Assembly: GCA_900556255.1 (NCBI GenBank)
Contig: USNZ01000055.1
Span: 1-7,488 of the forward strand
Reading direction: 5' to 3'
DNA from: an uncultured Oscillospiraceae bacterium
GTDB taxonomy: Bacteria > Bacillota > Clostridia > Oscillospirales > Ruminococcaceae
DNA: 7,488 bases
The translations under genes were made by a program, and so were the position numbers. Of this stretch, positions 1-6,100 are shown piece by piece; the stretch's first letter is position 1, and every line of letters begins with the position of its first letter. The notes below the pieces were generated by a model, which was not told the DNA's origin, did not search any database, and saw only the letters and a list, made by a program, of their open reading frames with translations.

Positions 1-190
1 CGATGCCCTCAAACAGCTCCACTTCCATGCCAGCTTCTTTTAAGTAAGCCTCGGCACGATCCAGGAAGCCAAAACGCTTCATAGAACCGCCGCCCACGCA
101 GATCATTGCGCGCTTGCCGGGCAGGGTTTTCAGGGCCTCCAGAGCGTTGGGGCCGTGGTACAGGTCGCGGGGGAGAGTAAATCTAGCCAT
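1..190 (-). CDS. Iron-containing alcohol dehydrogenase, N-terminal part (gene cut by window edge)
   Basis: Reading leftward from ATG at 190-188 gives 63 codons with no stop, beginning MARFTLPRDLYHGPNALEAL, and the gene leaves the window at position 1. This N-terminus is characteristic of clostridial group III iron-dependent alcohol (butanol-type) dehydrogenases. These are cytoplasmic enzymes of about 390 residues that reduce aldehydes to alcohols with NAD(P)H and so re-oxidise cofactor during fermentation. Residues 28-36 (AMICVGGGS) form the first beta strand and glycine-rich loop of the nucleotide-binding fold, followed by MKRFGFLD, which is typical of the family. The metal-binding His/Asp residues lie in the missing part. 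The start is supported by AGGAGG (complement of 199-204) eight bases upstream. The gene is divergent from the PBP gene, with its own promoter and a palindrome in the leader. The family call is firm; substrate and cofactor preference cannot be judged. Confidence 0.88.
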   Translation of the reverse strand, partial: MARFTLPRDLYHGPNALEALKTLPGKRAMICVGGGSMKRFGFLDRAEAYLKEAGMEVELFEGI

Positions 191-224
191 AATAAAAGCC
201 TCCTCGATACAGTTATGTTGGGGT

Positions 225-242
225 TTGACAATCTTTTGTCAA
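225..242. promoter_or_regulatory. 18-bp perfect palindrome (7-4-7), candidate repressor operator in the dehydrogenase leader
   Basis: TTGACAA, four bases (TCTT), then TTGTCAA: a perfect 7-bp inverted repeat. It lies just downstream of the predicted start of transcription of the dehydrogenase gene, between promoter and ribosome binding site, where a bound repressor would block transcription. The 7-4-7 layout with TTG and CAA ends is that of operators for Rex, the NADH-sensing repressor that commonly controls alcohol dehydrogenases in Firmicutes. The inner bases (AC/GT) differ from the usual clostridial form TTGTTAA-N4-TTAACAA. It could instead act in RNA as a 7-bp hairpin. The palindrome is seen; the regulator is inferred. 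Confidence 0.5.
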
Positions 243-255
243 CCTATTTGTGCTT

Positions 256-284
256 AGTATACGCCCCTTTTGCACAAAAATCAA
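256..284 (-). promoter_or_regulatory. Sigma-A-type promoter of the alcohol dehydrogenase gene
   Basis: On the minus strand the -35 box TTGATT (complement of 279-284) is followed by a 17-base spacer and the -10 box TATACT (complement of 256-261). Transcription would begin near position 249, giving a leader of about 60 bases before the ATG. The match is 4/6 at -35 and 5/6 at -10, with ideal spacing. Confidence 0.72.
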
Positions 285-369
285 TTGACATCAGGGAGAA
301 ATTTTGAACACTTTTTCGGCATTTTGCCGATTGACAGTGCATAGCCTTGGCTGAAGGGGAGGGATTTTC

Positions 370-2400
370 ATGCGCTTTTTGATCCCGCAGCAAAGCCGCG
401 CCATGCGTTTGCGGGCGCGGCTGCTTTGCGCCGTGCTGGCCGTGGTGTGTCTGGGCGGGCTTTTGCTGCGCTTGGCCGTGCTGATGCTGCGCGACCCCGA
501 CGGTTACGCACGCCGCGCCGCCGACCAGCAGCTGCGCGGTGCCACCCTGCCCGCCGCACGGGGAGAGATTTTTTCCGCCGACGGCACACTATTGGCCTCC
601 GGCGAGACCTGCTGGACCATACGCGCCGCCCCGCGTGAGCTGGACGATGCCCTTGTGCAGCCCGCTGCTGCGGCGCTGAGTGAAATTTTGGAATTGGACT
701 ACGCCGACACGCTGCAAAAGCTGAGCGTGCGCACCTCCAACGACTGCCTGCTGGCCCGCCGTGTGGGGCGCGAGGCCGCCGACGCCGTGCGGGACTGGTG
801 CCTTGCGCAGGGGGCGGCGGGTATCCAAATCCGCCAGGACACCAAGCGCGTTTACCCTGAGGGGGATTTTCTGGGCGGGGTGCTGGGCTTTACCGACGTG
901 GACAACGCCGGGCTTTGGGGGCTGGAACTGCGCTACAACGATGTTTTAACAGGGCAAAACGGTCAAATTTTGACCGCAAAAAACGCCTGGGGCTACGATA
1001 TGCCCACCCACTACCAGACGCTGGTCGAGGCTGTGCCCGGCAGCAGCCTGACGCTGACCATCGACGCCAACATTCAGCACTGGCTGGAAAGCGCACTGGC
1101 CGCCGCCGTGCAGGAGCACCATGTCGCGCAGCGCGGCGTGGGCATTGTGATGGATGTCAACAGCGGCGCGGTGCTGGCCATGTCCTGCCAGCCGGACTAC
1201 GACCCCAACCGCCCGCGCTACCTTATAAATAGTACCGTGCGGGAGCAGGTCAACGCCCTGCAGGGGGAGCAGCGCAGCGCCGCACTGCAGGCTGCCCAGC
1301 AAGCCCAGTGGCGCAACAAGGCCATCAGCGATTTGTACGAGCCGGGCAGCGTGTTCAAGCTGATCACCGCTGCGGCCGCCCTGGACACCGGCTGCTGCCG
1401 CCCCACCGACCGCTTTACCTGCGCGGGTAAAATTTCGGTGGCGGGCACACGGTTCCGCTGCGCCAACGGGCATATCCACGGCAGTGAAACCTTTGCCCAA
1501 GGGCTGGCGGTGAGCTGCAACCCCTGCTTTATCCAAATCGGCGCGCGGCTGGGCAAAGAGAATTTTTGCCGCTATTTCGAGGCTTTTGGTCTGCGCACCG
1601 CCACAGGCATCGACCTGCCGGGCGAGGTACGCCGCAGCGAATACTACACCGCCGACCGCATGGGGCCTGTGGAGCTGGCGTCCTGCGCCTTTGGGCAGAG
1701 CAGCAAGGTCAGCTATTTGCAGATGCTGACCGCCGTCGAGATGGCGGCGGCAGTCTGCGCCGTGGTCAACGGCGGGCGGCTGATGCAGCCGTATATTGTG
1801 CAGCGCATCACCGCGCCGGACGGAAATTTTACCGATACAGCGCCAAAATTCGTGCGTCAGGTGATAAGTGAGGAAACATCCCGCACAATGTGCGAGCTGA
1901 TGGCGGGGGTCGTGACGTCCGGCACCGGCAAAAACGCCGCGTTGGCAGGCTACCGCGTGGGCGGCAAAAGCGGCACCAGCCAAAAGCTGGACAGCAAAAA
2001 CGAGGGTGCACGCATTGCCAGCTTTGTGGCCGTTGCACCCATCGACGACCCCAAGCTGGCGGTGCTGGTCTGCCTGGACGAACCCCACAGCTGGACAACC
2101 AGCGGCGGCGCACTGTCCGCACCCGTCTGTGCCGAGGTGCTGGAAAAGGCCCTGCCCTACTTAGGCATCGCACCCCGATACACCGAGGCCGAGCAGCAAA
2201 AGCTGTTTGCCGCCGTGCCGGATCTGGCAGGGCGGGGCCTCGGTTACGCCAAAACCGTCTTGAGCGAATCGGGCTTTCACGCTGCCGTGCAGGGCAGCGG
2301 CGGCACGGTTCTGCGTCAATACCCTGCCGACGGTGTCAGTGCCCGCCGGGGCAGCACCGTGACCTTGTATACCGAGGAGGATTGTATCCCGGAAGATTGA
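370..2400 (+). CDS. Class B penicillin-binding protein, SpoVD/FtsI type, with PASTA domain
   Basis: Peptidoglycan D,D-transpeptidase of 676 aa that cross-links stem peptides outside the membrane. Residues about 17-40 form a single membrane anchor after a short basic cytoplasmic tail. Residues about 55-215 are the PBP dimerisation domain (PAARGEIFSADG near 61-72, TKRVYPEG near 158-165). Residues about 225-595 are the transpeptidase domain with all three active-site motifs: S327-V-F-K330, S382-C-N384 and K533-S-G-T536. Residues about 613-668 form one PASTA domain (VPDLAGRGLGYAKTVL onward), which in this family can bind muropeptide or beta-lactam. The start at 370 has GGGGAGGG at 356-363 six bases upstream; the ATG at 403 has no such site. 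Length and domain order suit clostridial SpoVD (sporulation cortex) or a vegetative division FtsI/PBP2x; sequence alone does not decide between them. Cysteines 364 and 383 match the spacing of the SpoVD redox pair. No terminator was seen after the gene. Confidence 0.92.
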   Translation: MRFLIPQQSRAMRLRARLLCAVLAVVCLGGLLLRLAVLMLRDPDGYARRAADQQLRGATLPAARGEIFSADGTLLASGETCWTIRAAPRELDDALVQPAAAALSEILELDYADTLQKLSVRTSNDCLLARRVGREAADAVRDWCLAQGAAGIQIRQDTKRVYPEGDFLGGVLGFTDVDNAGLWGLELRYNDVLTGQNGQILTAKNAWGYDMPTHYQTLVEAVPGSSLTLTIDANIQHWLESALAAAVQEHHVAQRGVGIVMDVNSGAVLAMSCQPDYDPNRPRYLINSTVREQVNALQGEQRSAALQAAQQAQWRNKAISDLYEPGSVFKLITAAAALDTGCCRPTDRFTCAGKISVAGTRFRCANGHIHGSETFAQGLAVSCNPCFIQIGARLGKENFCRYFEAFGLRTATGIDLPGEVRRSEYYTADRMGPVELASCAFGQSSKVSYLQMLTAVEMAAAVCAVVNGGRLMQPYIVQRITAPDGNFTDTAPKFVRQVISEETSRTMCELMAGVVTSGTGKNAALAGYRVGGKSGTSQKLDSKNEGARIASFVAVAPIDDPKLAVLVCLDEPHSWTTSGGALSAPVCAEVLEKALPYLGIAPRYTEAEQQKLFAAVPDLAGRGLGYAKTVLSESGFHAAVQGSGGTVLRQYPADGVSARRGSTVTLYTEEDCIPED

Positions 2401-2424
2401 CCCGTTGAAAATTCACCGAAAAAA

Positions 2425-2459
2425 CTTACATCTTGGCGCGAAGTATGGTATACTATAAT
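2425..2459 (+). promoter_or_regulatory. Promoter of the ABC transporter operon
   Basis: An AT-rich island in GC-rich surroundings. The -35 candidate CTTACA (2425-2430) is followed after 18 bases by an extended -10, TGG-TATACT (2446-2454). A perfect TATAAT overlaps just downstream at 2454-2459, for which TTGGCG at 2433-2438 would be a short-spaced -35. Either choice starts transcription at about 2461-2467, leaving a very short leader before the ribosome binding site CGGAGG (2475-2480). Confidence 0.7.
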
Positions 2460-2473
2460 AAACTATTTATACC
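2447..2473. promoter_or_regulatory. Interrupted palindrome overlapping the operon promoter, possible operator
   Basis: GGTATA (2447-2452) and TATACC (2468-2473) form a 6-bp inverted repeat with a 15-base centre. It spans from the -10 box to two bases before the ribosome binding site, so a dimeric regulator bound here would occlude RNA polymerase. AT-rich promoters make such repeats by chance fairly often, so this is only a candidate. No regulator gene lies next to the operon in this window. Confidence 0.3.
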
Positions 2474-2485
2474 TCGGAGGATGCC

Positions 2486-3193
2486 ATGCCGCAGCCGTAT
2501 GTATTATTTGACAATGTGTGTAAATATTACCAGATGGGTGACACCCGCATTGCCGCGTCGGATCACGTCAGCTTTTCCATTGAAAAGGGCGAGTTCTGTG
2601 TCATTTTAGGCCCCTCCGGCGCGGGCAAGACCACCGTGCTGAATATGTTGGGCGGCATGGACACCTGCGATGAGGGCACCATTCTGCTGGACGGCGAGCG
2701 CGTGAGCGATTTTGACCAAAAGCGGCTGACCACCTACCGCCGCTACGACGTGGGGTTTGTCTTTCAGTTTTATAACCTTGTGCAAAACCTGACCGCCCGC
2801 GAAAACGTGGAGCTGGCCGCCGAGATCTGCCGCAACCCGCTGGACGCCGACACCGTGCTGGAGGAAGTCGGCCTTTCGGAGAGAAAGGGCAATTTCCCCG
2901 CGCAGCTTTCGGGCGGCGAGCAGCAGCGCGTGTCCATCGCCCGCGCCCTGGCCAAAAATCCCAAAATTCTGCTTTGCGACGAGCCGACCGGTGCGCTGGA
3001 CTACAAAACCGGCAAGCAGGTGCTGGCCCTTTTGCAGGCCACCTGCCGCGAAAAAGGCCGCACGGTCATCGTCATCACCCACAACAGCGCCCTGGCCGCC
3101 ATGGCCGACCGTGTGATACGCATCAACAGCGGCCGCGTGCTGGACGAGACCGTGAACCCCGCCCCCACCCCCGTAGAAAGGATAGAATGGTAA
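2486..3193 (+). CDS. ABC transporter ATP-binding protein, MacB/LolD/FtsE-like class
   Basis: A 235-aa cytoplasmic ATPase that powers the FtsX-type permease encoded immediately after it. All nucleotide-binding motifs are intact and in order: Walker [10 protein letters not shown] at residues 42-50, Q-loop glutamine Q94 in [20 protein letters not shown], signature LSGGEQQ at 141-147, Walker B ILLCDEP at 161-167 with catalytic E166, D-loop ALD at 170-172, and switch histidine H199 in VITHN. The phrase [13 protein letters not shown] and the length are typical of ATPases that partner MacB/LolCDE-type (type VII) permeases. These hydrolyse ATP to drive mechanical movement of periplasmic or surface domains rather than substrate passage through the membrane. 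The start has CGGAGG five bases upstream; an ATG at 2481 is in another frame. The stop codon abuts the permease start, so the two are one translation-coupled operon. The class is certain, the substrate unknown. Confidence 0.95.
   Translation: MPQPYVLFDNVCKYYQMGDTRIAASDHVSFSIEKGEFCVILGPSGAGKTTVLNMLGGMDTCDEGTILLDGERVSDFDQKRLTTYRRYDVGFVFQFYNLVQNLTARENVELAAEICRNPLDADTVLEEVGLSERKGNFPAQLSGGEQQRVSIARALAKNPKILLCDEPTGALDYKTGKQVLALLQATCREKGRTVIVITHNSALAAMADRVIRINSGRVLDETVNPAPTPVERIEW
3177..3182 (+). promoter_or_regulatory. Ribosome binding site of the permease, inside the ATPase gene
   Basis: AAAGGA lies within the last codons of the ATPase gene, 11 bases before the permease ATG at 3194. The spacing is on the long side, and ATPase stop and permease start abut as TAAATG. 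Terminating ribosomes are therefore probably handed straight to the permease start. A nearer ATG at 3187 is in a different frame and gives no plausible protein. Confidence 0.55.
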
Positions 3194-6100
3194 ATGCCGC
3201 GCACCTACAACAAAAATGTAATACGCACCTTCCGCAGCACGCGCAGCCGCTTTTTTGCCATATTTTCCATCGTTGCCCTGGGCGTGGGCTTTTTGGCCGG
3301 TTTGAGCGCTACCCCCGTGGACATGAAGGAGTCCATGGAACGCTACATGGACGACGGCAATTTTTACGATGTGCGGGTGCTTTCCACCCTGGGGCTTACC
3401 GACGACGACGTGCAGGTCCTGCGGCAGGTGCCCGGTGTGCAGACCGTGCAGCCCGCCTACTCGGCCGATTTGCTGGTGCAGACCGGGGACGACAGCGTTG
3501 TGGCGCGCGCCCACAGCCTGCCGCCCGACGGGGACGAGGCTATCAACCGACTGGTGCTGGCCGAAGGACGTCTGCCCCAAAGCCCCGACGAATGTCTGGT
3601 CGAGGTGGGGGCCACCGGGCTGAACCCCACCTACCCGCCGGGCACGACCTTTACCGTGACCGCCGAAAACGAGGATCTGGACAGCAAGCTGAACCGCACG
3701 CAATTTACCGTGGTGGGGCTGGTGCACAGCAGCAATTATTTCAGCTATGAGCGTGAGCCTGCAACCGTGGGCAGCGGTGCGGTCCAGGTGGTGATGTACC
3801 TGCAGCCCGATGCCTTTGCCTATGAGGCCTACACCGAAATTTACCTGACCGCCGCCGGGGCGAAGGAACAGAACAGCCTGACCGAGCCTTACCGGCAGAC
3901 TGTGCAAACGGTAATGGACAACATCGCCGCCATACAGGACGAGCGCTGCCAGGCCCGCTACGACGGGCTGCTGGACGATGCCCGCGCCGAGCTGGACGAT
4001 GCCTGGCAGAAATACCATGAGGCCGAGGCCGACGCCGAGGCCCAACTGGCCGATGCCGCTGCACAGCTGGAGGACGGCAGAAATCAGCTGCAAAACGGCA
4101 AAAACAAGCTGGCGGACGGTCGGCGGCAATATGCCGACGGCAAGACCCAACTGGAAAACGGCACCAACCAAATGCTGGACGGCCAGGCGCAGCTGAACGA
4201 CGCGCTGGGGCAGTGGTACAAGGCCGACGCCGAGTGGCAGCAGGGCAAGCAGGAATTGGACAGCGGCAAGGCGCAGCTGGACGAAAACGAGCCGGCCTAC
4301 CGCGACGGTGTACAGCAGCTGGCCGACGCGCTGGGCACCGATTACGCCACGGTGGACAAATTCGCTGCCGATTTGGCCGCCTACTGCACCGCACAGGGCA
4401 TTGCCCCGCCCGACACGGCGCAGGATATGCTGGAATTGCTTTTGGTCTACGGTGAGGGGCTGCCCCTGCCGAAAATTTCCGACGAGCAGCTGGGGCAGAT
4501 CCGCGATGCCGCCGCCGAACTGCGCCCCAAGCTGGACGACATCCCTGCCGACATACTGCCCGCTGAGCAAAAGACCCTGTTGGAGGAGGCCAAGGTCCTG
4601 GTTCAGGCGCTGGCCGACGCCGAGACCTCCGACGAAATGTGGGACGCCCTGCAAAATGCTTACACCTGGCTGCAGGACCACCGCGACCTGCTGCCCGACG
4701 AGGTGTACGAGGCCCTGAACGCCTTGATTTTGGGCGCTTTGCAAAAAGAGGAACTGAACGAGCTGGCTGCCGCCCTGGCGGGCATGGTAAAGTTCAAGCA
4801 GGCGCAGCAGCAGTATGAGGCCGGTCTGCAGCAGCTGACCGACGCCCGCGCCCAGTTGGACGATGCCTACGCGCTCTTGCAGGAGAAAATGGTCGAGCTG
4901 GGCGTGGCACAGGGACAACTGCTGGACGCCCAAGGCCGACTGGACGCCGCCTGGCGGGATATCCTGAACGGGCAGCGGGAAATTGACGAAAACGAAAAAA
5001 AGCTGACCGACGCCGAGGCGGAGTACGCCGATGCCAAGGCCGAGGCCGAGCAGAAACTGGCCGACGCCCGCGCCGAGATCGAGGACGGCGAGGCCAAACT
5101 GGACGAACTGGAAAAGCCCGAATGGTACGTCTGGGACCGCAGCAAAAACACGAGCTTTGGGTCTTTTAAGGCCAACGTGGACAAGCTGACCGCCATCACA
5201 ACGGTGTTCCCCGTGTTTTTCTTCCTGGTGGCGGCGCTGGTGGTCTCGACCACGATGACCCGCATGGTCGAGGAGGAGCGCCTGCAGATCGGCACACTGA
5301 AAGCCCTGGGCTATGCCCGCGGCACCATTATGCAGAAATACCTCTGGTATGCCTTAGGCGCATCGGCGCTGGGCGCGGTCGTGGGGCTGGCCGTAGGGTT
5401 CCGGGTGTTCCCCACCATCATCTGGTCGGGGTATTCCATCATGTATTACATGCCCGAAATCGCCACGCCGTGGCGGCTGCAGCAAGCCGTTTTTGCCGGT
5501 GCCTCGCTGATCGGGCTGTCGCTGGGCGTCACGGCAATGGCGTGCCGTACTTCCTTAGCGGAGGTTCCCGCCGCCCTGATGCTGCCCCGCGCCCCCAAGG
5601 CCGGCAAGCGCATTTTGCTGGAGCGCATCACCCCGCTTTGGCGGCGGCTGCCCTTCACTTGGAAGGTAACCTGCCGCAACCTGCTGCGCTACAAAAAGCG
5701 CTTTTGGATGACCGTCATCGGCGTGGCAGGCTGCACGGCGCTGCTGGTGGCAGGCTTCGGCTTGTCCGACTCGCTGAACGGTATCATCACCAAACAGTTT
5801 GACAACGTGTCGCACTACGACCTGATGACCGTTGTCTCCAAGGAGCAGGCCGTGCGCGAGGGTGCGGTTTACGACTATCTGTTTGAGGACCGCGAGACTT
5901 TCCCCCTCTCGATGGCGGCGGCGGTACAGTCCACCCACTGTGACAGCGCCGACGGCGAGACGGAGCTGTACCTGATGGTTCCGCAGGATCTTGCACGGTT
6001 TGCGCAGCTGATGGACCTGCACGAGCGCATCGGCGGCGAGCCGACCCCGCTGACTGACAACGGCATTGTGCTGACCGAAAAGTTGGCCAAAACGCTGGGC

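Larger units (their letters stand above)
191..369. other. Divergent intergenic region between dehydrogenase and PBP genes
   Basis: 179 bases separate the two divergent starts. The left two thirds hold the dehydrogenase promoter and palindrome. The right part holds TTGACA at 285-290 and again at 331-336 on the plus strand, neither with a convincing -10 box at 16-18 bases. It also holds a small perfect inverted repeat TCGGCA-TTT-TGCCGA at 316-330. The promoter of the PBP gene is therefore not identified with confidence. No small gene was seen. Confidence 0.6.

Noticed and set aside
268..279. TTTTG-CA-CAAAA inverted repeat in the dehydrogenase promoter spacer
   Set aside because: Five-base arms made of A/T runs arise easily by chance, and the 7-4-7 palindrome nearby is a far better operator candidate.
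285..336. TTGACA boxes at 285-290 and 331-336 as plus-strand promoters for the PBP gene
   Set aside because: Neither is followed at 16-18 bases by a sequence close to TATAAT. The first partly overlaps the dehydrogenase -35 region on the other strand, and the second would start transcription at or beyond the ATG.
946..2088. 380-codon open frame antisense to the PBP gene
   Set aside because: It is opposite an intact transpeptidase with all active-site motifs, has no recognisable domain, and is explained by codon bias.
2606..4933. Very long open frame (775 codons) on the minus strand opposite the ATPase and the permease stalk
   Set aside because: The sense strand encodes two clear protein families with intact motifs. 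The antisense frame stays open because of GC-rich third positions, and its translation is low-complexity (repeated LQLG/VQL units) produced by reading the heptad repeats backwards; CAGCTG is its own complement. No ribosome binding site or promoter supports it.
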